Positions 23,711-38,064 of a DNA stretch of 64,000 bases are shown piece by piece (the first letter of the stretch is position 1; the number at the start of each line of letters is the position of its first letter). The notes beneath the pieces were generated by a model, which saw only the letters and a program-made list of their open reading frames with translations, made no database searches and was not told the DNA's origin. Origin of the DNA: Homarus americanus (lineage: Eukaryota > Arthropoda > Malacostraca > Decapoda > Nephropidae). A program made the position numbers and the translations under genes. The stretch is taken from contig NW_024720773.1 in assembly GCF_018991925.1 (NCBI RefSeq), positions 3,155,758 through 3,219,757 on the forward strand, written 5' to 3'.

Positions 23711-24340
23711 GTCTTAACATACCAACCATTATTTTGTGTTGGTACACGATGTTTCTACTACTATAACGGGATGTAGCGAAATATTCATAGAAAATGGTAA
23801 AATGATTTAGTAACTAAACCATAAGCGTTACAGCATTATTTTAAACTTAAAATTTCTTATATATCTGATAGATTCACTTTCAATTATATTTATTACTTAT
23901 AATAAATTGTTCATGCACTTTTTATTATTTATTTCCACTCTTTACACGTCTTTAAACCTTGGTTATTCCAAGTTATACTATCATATCTTTACTTATATAT
24001 GTCATCAAGCAATTCTGGATGTTTTCCATTTCAGTCTTGACATATTATTTACTTAAAACAGTTACCATAAATCAGATAGTGATATTGTTATGAGTTTAAT
24101 TTATGTCGTTTGACTCTTCCCCAAATGAAATTAATTGTAATACCAAATCCAAACAAACAACCCCACAAAACCCCCTGCCACACACACGGCACTGGGCCCA
24201 CCCAGCCAATTTCATACAGCAAACAACCTGAGGCCCTGGGCCCCTGCCCACAGGTCCCCTGTCCGGCCAACGTCCCAACCCCACATACTGGCTGAGACAC
24301 GCCACTTATCAACGATGCCAACCATCTAAAAATATCTGGC
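23711..24340. other. AT-rich stretch of unit B with C-rich patch
   Basis: No gene. 23760-24060 is nearly the same as 12840-13140. At about 24140-24330 the base composition changes abruptly to C-rich. Alignment with 13330-13620 explains this by T-to-C differences plus deletions rather than by unrelated DNA. Confidence 0.7.
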
Positions 24341-24830
24341 TATATATATATATATATTGTATAATGTATGATGTATATATAATTGTATGAGTACATAATT
24401 GTACATGTGTATACACTGTACACGTGTACATAATCAGCATGAGTTATTATTGCCTGTACATGTGTGTGTTATTAACTGTGCATGTGTGTACATAATTGTG
24501 TAGTTATGCACATAACTGCACATAACTGTGTGTACATACCAGTAAATGTGTATACAAACTGTACATGTGTGTATATCCCCACATGTGTGTAACACAATTG
24601 CACATGATTATATGAGTGTACAATTGGGTAACAATTCCACTACAAGAACTGCACATGCCACACTGTGCACATGTGTATACAATCTGTACATGTGTGCATA
24701 CACACATACATGTGTATACAAAACTGTACACATGTGTGTATAACTGCACACGTGTGTACATAACAGCACATGCACAAACCGTACACATGTGAACACAAAT
24801 GCACATGTGCCGCACACATGGAACCCACAA
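24341..24830. repeat. GTACATGTGTGTACATAA repeat, unit B
   Basis: A shorter, more degraded version of 13805-14500, starting with a (TA)n run at 24342-24357. Many positions that are T in unit A are C here, for example ACTGCACACGTG and GCACATGTGCC near 24745-24812. Confidence 0.85.
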
Positions 24831-25215
24831 CCACCACCCCACCACCCAGCCCCGGCCCAGCACCAACCAACCCTGGCCCAACCCCCAGTCCCAACCAACC
24901 CCAGTCCCACCAACCAACCCCATCCACCCACCCCTCTGGCCCCACCCACCGGTCCCGGCCAACCAACCCCAGTCCCACCAACCAACCCCTGGGTCTGCAC
25001 CCCACCAGCCCCAACCCAACCCCAGCCCACCACCGACCCACCACCCACCACTGGCCCACCACCCACCACTGGCCCACCAACTAACCACCACTGGTCCATC
25101 ACCCACCACCGGCCCAAGACCCACCACCGGCCCACCACCTCACCGACCCTTCAACCACCAACCACCACCACTGACACACCACCTACCACCACCCACCACC
25201 ACCCATCACTTCAAC
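24831..25215. repeat. CCACC/CCAACC repeat block, unit B
   Basis: The counterpart of 14507-14870, with units built on CCAACCCCAGTCCCACCAA and CACCCACCACTGGCCCACC. It ends in the CTGACACACCACCTACC type. Confidence 0.88.
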
Positions 25216-25219
25216 CTGC

Positions 25220-25780
25220 TGTCATGCTTGAAGCCAGACACATATATGTGTAGAGATTTATTTTGGGGGACGTTCTCAAGGTAAGCAGCGACAAGGCACC
25301 CCTCACATCCTGCAAGGAAGTGCTAGCTATTTACAGCCCATCTGTGCCATGGAGTCTATGCTTGCCTTATGACTCTGCATTTCATGGCATACTCTGAAGG
25401 GTCATGGGTTTTGTCGTTGCTATAAAGACAGAATGATGAGTATGTGGGGAAATTTCCAAACACCTATCTGCTTATGAGACAGGTCCTCAATAACGTCAAG
25501 TGCACACAGTCATATGTTACTTGGTTACTGAGGATCACACCTTAGTGATTGTGATGCACAGTGTCGGCTCAAAGGACGTTTGAGAAGTTGTAGGGACGTC
25601 CTTTCTGTGTAGGTAGATATGTAGTCCACTAGCATGTTCACATGGTGGCTGTTTGATGTGGAGAATTGGGAGTGATAAATTTGGTGTGCTTGCTACGTTT
25701 ATGGGGGACGTGAGTGGTGTCCTCGTCCATGAGAGTCGGTAAGGGACGGCACGGGCAGGCCTTTGACGTCAAAGCACTCT
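25220..25780 (-). pseudogene. LINE ORF2 endonuclease remnant, unit B
   Basis: Aligns with 14880-15505: shared words include AAGCCAGACACATATATGTG, GAAGGGTCATGGGTTTTGTC and GTAGTCCACTAGCATGT. It is shorter and carries many more indels than unit A, so no frame is readable for long. Its identity as a LINE endonuclease piece rests on unit A. Confidence 0.55.
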
Positions 25781-26190
25781 GGCCGTTAAGAATCTACAAA
25801 AAGATAGAACGATCAGAGCAAAGAACCCTCTCAAAGACTCCCACCAGATAACGACAACAAACTCACATGGTCTCAAAGCCACTAAACTCTCACAGGTCCA
25901 CCACCTAAATCTGCTGCCATTGCAATAGACAACCTCCTTGCATCTGTACATCCAGTAGGGTCGGTCATGAAATAAGGCCCTAAACACCCATATATGTATT
26001 GTGTTGCCTAGTGCCTGCACAAGGACACAATTCAACCCATGACACACAAATCCCTAACACACTATTAGCTAGCTAGGTTTGGTCAGCCCACCTCTGTACT
26101 CTCCTAAATTTCCTTTTCACTTCTGAACTATAACTTCCTTCCTGACTCTAATCTTCTTTCTCACCCTCCTTTCTCTACACACACAAAAGT
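25781..26190 (+). mobile_element. LINE 3' end, unit B copy
   Basis: Matches 15525-15957: AAAAGATAGAACGATCAGAG, GACTCCCACCAGATAACGAC and the UTR word TATAACTTCCTTCC are present. Indels break the coding end, and the poly(A) is reduced to about four A in CACACAAAAG. Confidence 0.75.
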
Positions 26191-27545
26191 TGTTACATGG
26201 TGAGCAGTTTGTTACGAGGCACACAGGGGTCTCAGGTTGTATCAAACCAGAAGATAAAGACTGCTGTTACTGACATTATAGTCTGTAGGTTGGAGATGCA
26301 TGTTATTGTTATGTAATTTGTTCTTTCATCACGGTTGATAAACGTAAGATGTGGATTATGATCTGTTTCCATCCTGAGGAGTTATAAAGCACCGTGTTGT
26401 CATGGCCTGACAGTGTCAGAGAGAGACGGGGAGGAGGCCCAGGTGTTGGAGTTAGGAGACGGCCGACTGCTGTGTCAAGTGTTTCATAAGTGTTTTCAAG
26501 TACAGTGCTGTTGAATAGCTGTCAAGTCTGTATCTGATGGACGTGGCCCAAGAGGTCAGGAGATAATATGCCGACTAGGTTCTGAAATCCTGATCACCAA
26601 CAGATCTTGATCGCCTGTACATCGTCTCCAAAGCACTGCCGTGTCAATCACCAATCAGAACCCCTGGGGTCTGTTAAACATGTCTCACAATCAACCCCCA
26701 ATGATGCTATCTTGATTCTTTCGAGCAATGTTTCGAATGAGTGACGGTTTCACGTTTGAAATTGTTTTCATCATCTGGGACGATCGCCCAAGGTTGAACC
26801 CCAATGATAGCCGACCATATCCTGCGACAGATTCTGCAATGTCAGCCAACTCTCCATTTAACCATGACAGCTGTTTGGGGTCTTTCCCTTGGTAGTGTCA
26901 GATGTATCCTGAGTATACTTGGATTAAAGTTACGAGCATCTCTTGACTTTATAGAACTGCTTTGACCAGGATGATGTATAACATTCCTGCTGTGTTGTTA
27001 TAGTGATGCTAACGTATGGATCAAACTCCTGTTCTAAATCCAAATACCAAATGTCATAGACCCCAGGTGTCTGACACTTGATAAAGTTATGGTTCTTACC
27101 TTTCGGAATTGAAATGGTAGACCGTGTTGTCTCAAATAATTTTTGTTGTCTGCACTAAACCGTCTCGATTTGTTTCAATGAGTCCTGTGTGCAGATGCAA
27201 TTCTCTGGTTGGTCATAGAGGGTGGTATGAGAGTCACCGTCTCTTGGCATTGCGTTGCCATGCTGCCTGCTACAGAAACACATCTACCGTCACCAATCAC
27301 TGAGGTCTTGACTTGCAGGCTGTGGGATACTATGATTATCCGTCTCAGAAATGTCTGTATCCATGAAGAGGAGACTTCCTTCTGGGGCGCTTGTCGATCT
27401 TCCCCCCTCATCGCTGGCAGCACATGCCATGAAGGGTAGGGAGACTGAGGTGGCCTTTGTGTGACGTCGGGGGACACGTCTGTCTCCTTAGGTCGGACTG
27501 TGAATGTCATATGCTTGGTCTTGTTGACAGGGGTGTCAAGGTCAA
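26190..27545 (-). pseudogene. LINE ORF1 remnant, unit B
   Basis: The counterpart of 15960-17420 on the minus strand. The N-terminal part is readable at 27510-27250 (TFTVRPKETDVSPDV, then HVLPAMRGED and SWIQTFLRR). The zinc-knuckle region at about 26400-26900 is too damaged to show its cysteines. The G-rich words of unit A are selectively missing here, which could be real decay or poor consensus. Confidence 0.6.
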
Positions 27546-28310
27546 ATCGTCCTCTCGTTGCCGGTCTTATAAAACGTGGCAGAGTTGATGCCCTCGCCAA
27601 ACTCTTTTGCGTCTAACAAAGACGCTGTTGGAATGCTGTAATTTGAGTTGGTCTGTATAGTCCCTTAAAACTGTGGTAGATGGATAGAACTTTGAGAATT
27701 TTGCGTGTTGACAAGTAAGCAGGTTATTGTCGATCATAGTTTACCATGATGAAATGCAGGTGAAACGTGTGTGTGGAGCAAGTAACAAGATCGCGAGGGT
27801 TACAAGATGTTGTAACCGCTGGTTAAGGTTAGGATATAAAGTACTTTGGAGTATGTTCCTCAAGCAGATGTAAACAAGACTAAATGTAAAGTGGCCGGAC
27901 ATATGGCTACACACTTGAACACTAAGTCGTCGACTATGTGAAATATAACCTTTTGGGACGGATCCAAATACTGTTATATTGACAACACTCATCTCTACTG
28001 GCATGATAGCCGCATATTGATGAATGTATACTTTTTGCGCTTAGTAACTATGCAGTGTCTAGTTCTCGTATGTATAGAACCAATACACAGTAGTTTGAAT
28101 GCTTCACGCAAATGTGAATAACAAAGTGCGTGCCAGACAAACTATTCTTACACGCCTGTGGTTGAAATGCTGTGTAACATTCAATGCCATATCCGACCAC
28201 GTGTTATTTTGCTTAACCTCGTTGTGGATTTCTTCTGGATCCTTTTAGTGCTACCGCTCACAGGATGAGTGAGTGTGCACACAAAGAAGCCCCTGTGTGC
28301 AAAATCAAAT
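27546..28310 (+). pseudogene. LINE RNase H end, unit B
   Basis: Matches 17430-18240, including GGCAGAGTTGATGCCCTCGC, the GGTTAGGATATAAAGTAC stretch and the UTR word CGCTCACAGGATGAGTG. It is frame-broken throughout. It joins the CCACC array at AATCACTGACACACCACC, the same junction as in unit A, so the junction predates the duplication. Confidence 0.7.
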
Positions 28311-31300
28311 CACTGACACACCACCCACCACCATCCAACACTGACACACCACCACCACCCACCACCACACACTACCCACCACCTACCCACCACTGACACA
28401 CCACCCACCACCATCCACCACTGACACACCACCCACCACCACCCCACCTCCTGACACACCACCTACCACCATCCACCACTGACACCACCTACCACCATCC
28501 ACCACTGACACACCACTCCACCACTACCCACCACTGACACACCACCACCCACCACTGACACACCACCCACCACCACCCACCACCACCCACCACCGACACA
28601 CCACCCACCACCACCCACCACTGGACACACTGCCTGCCACCACCCACCACTGAAACACCACCACCAAACCACTGAGACACCACCCACCACCCAACACCAC
28701 CCACCGCTGACAATACCACCTACCACCACCCACCACTGACACACCACCCACCAACCACCACCCACCACTGACACACCACTCCACACCACCACCCACCACT
28801 GACACACCCACCCACCACCATCCACTGAACACCACCACCAACTGCACACCACCCACCACCCCCACTGAAACACCACCTACCACCACCCACCACACTGACA
28901 CACACCACCACCACCCACCACTGACACACTACTCACCACCACCACCACTGACACGCCACCATCACCACCCACCACTGACACACTCCACCCACCACCACCC
29001 ACCACTGACACGCCAACACCACCACCACCCACCACTGACACGCCACCCACCACCAGCCACCGACACACCACCCACCACCCCAACCTGACACTGCACCCAC
29101 CACCACCCACCACTGACACACCGCTCCGCCACCACCCACCCACTGACACTAGCCACCACCACCCACCACCGACACACTGCCTGCACCACCATCCTCCACT
29201 GACACCCACCACCCACCACTGACACACCACCTCACCACCACCCACCACTCACACACACCTATCTACCACCAACCCCACTGACACACCACCACCCACCACT
29301 GACACACCACCCACCCACCCACCACCACTACACCACCCACCACCACCCTCCACTGACACACACACCCACCACCTCTGAGCCACACCACCCACCACCACCC
29401 ACCACACCACACCATTCCACCACACCATCCTCCACTCACACACCACTCCACCACCATCCACCACTGACACAACCACCCACCACCACCTTTCCACTGACAC
29501 CAACCCAACCACCCACCACCGACACAGCCAACTCACCAACTCCACTGACACACAACCAACCAACCACCACACACCACCACTGACACACCACCACCCCACC
29601 ACCCACCACCCACCACTGACACACCACCACCTTCCACTTGACACACCACCACCCACCACCACTGACACACCACCACCCACCACTGCCACACCACCACCCA
29701 CCACTGACACACCACCCACCACCACCTTCCGCTGACACACCCACCCACCACTGACACACCACTGACCACCACTGACACACCACCCACCACCGACCACCAC
29801 TGACACACCACCCACCACCAACCTCCACTGACACACCACCCACAACCACCCACCACTGGCACACCACCCACCACCACCCACCACTGACACACCACCCACC
29901 ACCACCCACCACTGACACACCACCCACCACCACCCACCACTGACACACCACCACCACCACCCACCCACCAGACACCCACCCCACCACCACCCACCACCAC
30001 ACACCACACCCACCACCACCCACCACTGACACACCACCACCCTCCACTGACAACACCACCTCCACTGACGCACCAACCAACCAACCACCGACACACCACC
30101 CACCAACCCACTGACCACTACCACCCCAACCCAACCCACTCAACTCACCCCACCCAACTAACTGACCCACCAATCAACTAACCACCGACACAACCATCCA
30201 ACCACCACCGATCACCAACCACCCACCACCACCCACTGATCATCAACCAACTCCACCAATCAACTCCACTGATCACCAACCAATCAACTCCACCGATCAA
30301 CAACTACCCAACCACCGATCACTAACCACCAACTCCACCGACACACCACCAATCCAACCACCGACACCAACCCACCACCACCCACTGACACACCACCAAC
30401 CCACCACTGACACACCACCACCCACCGACACACCACCACCCACCACTGACACACCACCCACCACCACCTTCCACTGACACAACCACCACCCTCCACTGAC
30501 ACACCACCACCCACCACTGACAAAACCAATCCACCACCACCTCCACTGACACACACCACCACCCACCACTGACACACCACCCACCAACCACCACTGACAC
30601 ACCACCAACCACCACTGACACAACCACCCACCACCAACCACTGACACACCACCCACCACCACCCACCACTGACACACCACCGCCTCCACTGACACACACC
30701 ACCACCCACCACTGACACACCACCCACCACCACCTCCACTGACACACCACCAACCACCACTGACACACCACCCACCACCACCAACCACTGACACACCACC
30801 TACCACCACCAACCACTGACACACCACACCACCATCCACCACTGACACACCACCTACCACCACCCTCCACTGACACACCCCACCCACCACTGACACACAC
30901 CCACCACCATCCACCACTGACACACCACCCACCACCACCCTCCACTGACACACCCCCACCCACCACTGACACACCACCCACCACCATCCACCACTGACAC
31001 ACCACCCACCACCATCCACCACTGACACACCATCTACCACCACCCACCACTGACACGCCACCCACCACCACCCACCACTGACACACCACTCCACCACCAT
31101 CCACCACTGACGTTCCCACCCACCACCACCCACCACTGAAACACCACCCACCACCACCCACCACTGACACACACCACCCACCACCATCCACCACTGACAC
31201 CCACCCACCACCACCCTCCACTGACACACACTCCCCACCCACCACTGACACCACCACCCACCACCACCAACCACTGACACACCACCCACCACCATCCACC

Positions 31301-34300
31301 ACTGACACACACCACCCACCACCATCCACCAGTGACACACCACCCACCACCATCCACCACTGACGTACCACCCACCACCACCCACCACTGACACACCTCC
31401 CACCACCAACCACCTCAACACACCATCTACCACCACCCACCACTGACACATCATCTACCACCACCCACCACTGACACCACACACGACCACCCACCACTGA
31501 CACGCCACCCACCACCACCCACCAGTGACACACCACCCACCACCATCCACCACTGACACACCACCTACCACCATCCACCACTGACACCCACCTACCACCA
31601 TCCACCACTGACGTACCACCCACCACCACCCACCACTGACACACCATCTACCACCACCACCACTGACACACATCTACCACCACCCACCACTGACACCACA
31701 CACGACCACCCACCACTGACACACCACACACCACCACCCACCACTGACACACCCACCACCACCCACCACTGACACACACACCCACCACCCCACCCACCAC
31801 TGACACACCACACACCACACCACCCAACCACTGACACACCACCCCACCACCCACCCACCACTGACACACCACTCCACCACCATCCACCACTGACACACCA
31901 CCCACCACCATCCACCAGTGACACACCACCTACCACCATCCACCACTGATGTACCACCCACCACCACCCACCACTGACACACCATCTACCACCACCCAAC
32001 ACCACTCAACACACCATCTACCACCACCCACCACTGACACCACATCTACCCACCACTGACACCACACACGACCACCCACCACTGACACACCACACACACC
32101 ACCACCCACCACTGACACACACCCACCACCCACCACTGACACACCACCCAACCACCCACCCACCACCGACACACACCACACACCACCACCCACCACTGAC
32201 ACACCACCACCCACCACTGACACACCACACCACCACCATGACCTACCACCACCCACCACTGACACACTCCCCACCACCACCCACCACCGACACACCACCC
32301 ACCACCACCCACCACTGACACACACCACACACCACCACCCACCACTGACACACCACTCACCACCACCCACCACTGACACACCACACACCACCACCCACCA
32401 CTGACACACCACCCACCACCACCCACCACTGACACACCTCCCACCACCCACCACTGACACACCACCACCACCACACCACTGACACACCACCCACCACCAC
32501 CCACCACTGACACGCCACCACCCATCACCACCCACCACTGACACACCCCACCACCACCCACCACTGACACGCCACCCACCACCACCACCACTGACACGCC
32601 ACCCACCACCAGCCACCACTGACACTACCACCCACCACCACCCACCGACTGACACACCACTCCACCACCACCCACCACTGACACACTGCCTGCCACCCAC
32701 CACTGACACACACCAGCCACCACCACCCACCACTGACACACTGCCCACCACCATCCTCCACTGACACACCACCACACCATCCTCCACCACACAACCACCC
32801 ACCACCATCCACCACTGACACCCACCACCCACCACTGGACACACCACCGCCACCACCCACCACTCCACACACCACCCACCACCACCCCACTGACACCACC
32901 ACCCACCACACACACACCACCCACCACCACCCACCACCACACACCACCACCACCCTCCACTGACACACCACCACCCACCACTGACACACCACCCACCACC
33001 ACCCACCACCACACACCACCTACCACCATCCTCCACTCACACACCACCCACCACCATCCACCACTGACACACCACCTACCACCACCTTCCACTGACACAC
33101 CACCACCCACCACCCACCACTGACACACCACCACCCTCCACCACACACCCACCACACCACCACTGACACACCACCACCCACCACCCACCACCCACCACTG
33201 ACACACACCACCACCTTCCATTGACACACCACCACCCACCACTGACACACCACCACCCACCACTGACACACCACCACCCACCACTGACACACACCCACCA
33301 CCCACCTTCCACTGACACACCACCACCCACCACTGACACACCACTGACCATCACTGACACACCACACCCACCACCGACCACCACTGACACACCACCTACC
33401 ACCACCTCCACTGACACACCACTCCACAAACCACCCACCACTGGCACACCACCTACCACCACCCACCACTGACACACCACCAACCCCACCACCCCACCAC
33501 TGACACACCACCCAACCACCCCACCCAACCACTGACACACCACCCACCACCACCCACCACCGAGACAACCACCCACCACCCACCCACCACCACACAACCA
33601 CTACCAACCACCCACCACTGACTACAACCACCACCTCCACTGACAACACCACCTCCACTGACACACCACCCCACCACCACCACCACTCACCACAACCACC
33701 CACCACCCACCAACCACTGACCCACCAACCCACCACCAACCACCCCACCAAACAACACCCACCACCACCCACCACTGACACACCCACCCACCACCACCCC
33801 TGACACACCACCCACACCACCTCCACTGACACACCACCACCCTCCACTGACACACACACCACCACCCACCACTGACACACCACCACCACCTCCACTGACA
33901 CACCACCACCCACCACTGACACACCACCACCACCACCTTCCACTGACACACCACCACCCACCACTGACACACCACCACCCTCCACTGACACACCACCACC
34001 CACCACTGACACACCACCCACACCACACCTTCCACTGACACCCACCACCCTCCACTGACACACCACCACCCACCACTGACACACCACCTACCCACCACCT
34101 TCCACTGACACACCACCACCCACCACTGACACACCACCCACCACCAACCACCACTGACACACCACCACCCACCACTGACACACCACCCACCACCACCCAC
34201 CACTGACACACCACCGCCCTCCACTGACACACCACCACCCACCACTGACACACCACCCACCACCACCTCCACTGACACCACCAACCACCACTGACACACC

Positions 34301-35875
34301 ACCCACCACCACCACAACCACTGACACACCACCTACCACCATCCACCACTGACACACCACCACCACCACCTCCACTGACACACACCCCCACCCACCACTG
34401 ACACACCACCCACCACCATCCACCACTGACACACCACCTACCACCTCCTCCACTGACACACCCCCACCCACCACTGACACACCACCACTCCACCACCATC
34501 CACCACTGACACACCACCCTCACCACCATCCACCACTGACACACCATCTACCACCACCCACCACTGACACGCCACCCACCACCCACCACTGACACACCAC
34601 CACCCCATCCACCACTGATTGCCCCACCACCACCCACCACTAGAAACACCACCCACCACCCACCACTGACACACCACCCACCACCATCCACTGACACCCA
34701 CCCACCACCACCTCCACTGACACACCCCACCCACCACTGACACACCACCCACCACCACCAACCACTGACACACACCACCTCATCCACCACTGACACACCA
34801 CCTACCACCATCCACCACTGACACGCCACCCACCACCCACCACTGACACACCACCCACCACCACCCACCACTGACACACTACCCACCACCATCCACCACT
34901 GACGTACTACCCACCACCACCCACCACTGACACACACCCCACCAACCAACCACCAACACACCATCTAACCAACCCACCACTGACACACACATTCAACCAC
35001 CACCCACCACTGACACCACACACGACCACCCACCACTGACACACCACACACCACCACCCACCACTGACACACCACCCACCACCACCCACCACTGACACAC
35101 CACCTACCACCACCCACCACTGACACCACACAACCACCACCCACCACTGACACACACCACCCACCACCACCCACCACTGACACACCACCCACCACCCACC
35201 ACTGACACACCACCCACACCACCCACCACTGACACACCACACCACCCACCTCCACCACCACCAACCACACACGACCACCCACCACTGACACACACCACAC
35301 ACCACCCACCACTGACACACACACCACCCACCACCACCCACCACTGACACACCACCCACCACCACCCACCACTGACACACCACACACCACCACCCACCAC
35401 TGACACACACCACCCACCACCACCCACCACCATGCCTACCTACCACCACCCACCACCAGACACCACACACCACCACCCACCACTGACACACTCACCACCA
35501 CCACACCCACCACTGACACACACCTCCCACCACCACCCACTGACACACCTACCACCACCCACCACTGACACACACACCTAACCACCACCCACCACTGACA
35601 CACTCAACCACCACCACCCACCACTGACACACACCACCACACACCACCACCCACTACTGACACACCTCCCACCACCCACCACTGACACACTTCCTACCAC
35701 CACCCACCACTGACACACTACCTACCACCATCCACCACTGACACACCACACACCACCACCCACCACTGACACACTACCTACCACCACCCACCTCTGACAC
35801 ACCACACACCACCACCCACTACTGACACACCACCTACCACCACCCACCACCACCCACCACACCTGGTCATTTAAC
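28311..35875. repeat. ~24-bp CCACCACCCACCACTGACACA minisatellite, unit B
   Basis: About 7.6 kb of the same array as 18245-23155, but longer. A distinct island at about 30110-30360 uses ACTCCACCAATCAACTCCAC and CCGATCACCAACC words rather than the main unit. It ends at about 35870, beside a LINE endonuclease fragment. All long frames in it are repeat by-products. Confidence 0.95.
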
Positions 35876-35884
35876 CTACTTCAT

Positions 35885-37404
35885 CTCACAGTATATTCAT
35901 CAAATAGTATGATAAGCTACCTCCCACCACGCAGGGATTATCTGTCTTACAGGGACTTCTATCATACCAACACCCAACCTACATCATCGGGGATCTGGAC
36001 GCCAGACATCCTCTACTAGATGGTAAGAGGACGACCAACAATGTTGGAAGAGGCCTCGCTGGCCTCATAACAGACAAAACGCCCAGCTAATAGGCCCGGT
36101 CTTCCCCACGTTCTACAGCAGGAACTCTGCCATTACTCCAGATTTAGCAATAACAAACGGCAGGTGCTTCCACAACTTCCTCTTTGAACAAGGTCCTGTA
36201 ACCTCCAGCGATCACCTACCTATAATCATGACCATCTCCGCATCACCAATATCGGTACCAGCTCCACCAAGGAGAATCGCCAAGAAGACAAACTGGTAAC
36301 TATTAAACATAAAAGCTACACACAAACTTCCTGCAGACTATAGACAACCAGCCGGTGAACAAAATAAACAAAAAAATTAACATATAGTGTGAAGCTATAG
36401 GAACAGCTCTCACAAACATACAGCGACCCAAGAGAGTTCTGGCGTCGAGTTAAGAGACTGAAAGGTTTGAGTCATCATATATAACTGACCACACGGGAAG
36501 TAAAATATATGAAGATAAAGACAAAGAACCCATATTCAGGGCCATGTAGAGGAACTTCTTCCGAATCACAAATGAAGAGAACAGGGGATTTGATGGTACA
36601 CACGAGGAGCTCGTCCTTGATGAACACCGGGGCCAGACACACCACACTCAGCCTTCCCCTGAAATCATAGGGGAGGATCTGAGAGGGGACAACCCATTTT
36701 CCAAACCAGTCACCTCGGAAGAACTCAATACAGTAATCCCCAATACCAAAAAATAAAGCCCCTGGCTACTCGGGCATCACCAAGGAGATCCTCAGCCACA
36801 TAAACAATCCGGCCATGGAGAGACTGAGAACCACGATGAACGTCTGTCTGGCCTCGGGATATTTCCCAACGAAATTCAAAGAGGCCACTATTACACTAAA
36901 TTATAGACCGATCACCCTCCTCGAAGTACCTGGAAAAATCCTAGTAAAAAATCATCAGTAACCGTCTGAGAAAACACCTGGTAACGACCAACAGAATCAA
37001 TTGCAAACAATTTGGGATCAGGAAAGGGAAGTCCACCTCAACAGCGATAGCCCTGGCATGTGAGAACATAGCCAGAGCCGCAGCGAGTGGAAGCCAAAGT
37101 AATCTAACCCTCCGGGATGTAGCAAAGGCGTTTGATCAAGTCTGACATGGAGGTCTAAAATATAAGATCCTCCAACACGGACTTCCCACCAACATCCAAT
37201 AGCTGCTTTGCAACTTTCTTGACAGCAGAAATGCCAGAATGAGGGTGGGAAAACACACAGAAGAGATACCACTCAAATAACAATACATCGAGGAAAATGA
37301 TAAGCATTACAGGTCGACAACACCAGACGGGCAATAGAAAGAATAAATAATTACGAAGAAAAGGAAAATCCAAATCAGTCTCCCAAAATTGACAGTGATT
37401 CCCT
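35885..37404 (+). pseudogene. LINE endonuclease-RT, left part (split by LTR element)
   Basis: The plus strand encodes, in several frames, a YLPPRRDYLSYRDF stretch, then PTYIIGDLDARHPLL (36000; family usually G-D-x-N-A-R-H) and TSSDHLPIIMT (about 36210). The last is the endonuclease S-D-H motif. RT fingers follow: YRPITLLEVPGKIL (36905) and FGIRKGKSTSTAIAL (37012). Motif A is RDVAKAFDQV (about 37120). Stops and shifts are frequent. The protein is interrupted at the codons for V-I-P by the LTR insertion at 37405 and resumes after 40170. This is a non-LTR retrotransposon of the I/jockey broad group; the clade is not certain. Confidence 0.85.
37401..37404 (+). other. Target-site duplication CCCT (left)
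   Basis: CCCT directly before the left LTR is repeated directly after the right LTR at 40171-40174. Taking out the insert with one CCCT restores a continuous LINE frame across the join, which supports these exact borders. Confidence 0.85.
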
Positions 37405-37835
37405 TGTATTAGCCCCTTAGTTCTTATATAAATGTCAGGGCAGTACATTGGTTTATATAATCGTATCACCCCCTGTAACTTTCCACTGGCTATGAGGTGA
37501 CATAGTCACATCACGTGATGGGTAAGTTCCTTGAGGCGCGGCCCTAAGACTGTTAAGGTCAGCGTATAAAAGCTGGTTGCCTCGGGAGTGTCACTCAACA
37601 CCTCACACCAACCGGACATATTTAGAAGAGCTATTTAATAGAGCCTCCACCCTCATTTTAACACTCATAGCTACAGTGATTAAGTTCCGGTGATATGCAC
37701 TTGGAACTGTATATGAGATAGTTTCTCAATAAATACAGAACGGACAATTGGGTTTCCGCTACTAAAACCCTATATACTCGTACATGTTCCAGCCCCATTA
37801 ACCCAGAAAGATTCAGCGGTTAAAGGGCAAGTTCA
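37405..37835 (+). repeat. Left LTR
   Basis: Begins TGTATTAGCC and ends AAGTTCA. It contains TATAAAAG at 37565-37572 and AATAAA at 37728-37733, placing U3, R and U5 in normal order. Compared with the right LTR it keeps the better TATA box. Confidence 0.88.
37565..37733 (+). promoter_or_regulatory. LTR core promoter and polyadenylation signal
   Basis: TATAAAAG (37565-37572) lies 155 bp before AATAAA (37728-37733). In the right LTR the TATA word has become TGTAGAAG, while AATAAA (40064-40069) is kept. The left copy is therefore the only plausible promoter of the element. Confidence 0.55.
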
Positions 37836-37839
37836 TAGG

Positions 37840-37857
37840 TGGCAGCGACGTGGTAAT
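37840..37857 (+). other. Primer-binding-site candidate
   Basis: Four bases after the left LTR the interior begins TGGCAGCGACGTGGTAAT. TGG complements a tRNA CCA end, as expected for a reverse-transcription primer site. I could not assign the tRNA with confidence. Confidence 0.5.
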
Positions 37858-38064
37858 GGATAACAACATTCCGGTCTATATACACATTCTACATAACAAG
37901 CCATAAGTGTTTTATGAAAACAGAAAAACAAAAAAACAGTGACGTGTTATACTCATCCAAAGTGTATTATAACATCCCGTAGTGAGACGTTATACGTTGA
38001 GTGATTTTTATTTTGTCATCCAAAGAGATGTACAAATTGTTTTTCAATAACCAATTATGAGTTA

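Noticed and set aside
24141..24320. C-rich patch read as an unrelated insertion with its own coding frame (for example 24088-24321, minus)
   Set aside because: It aligns with unit A along its length if T-to-C changes are allowed, so it is a diverged copy and the frame is accidental.
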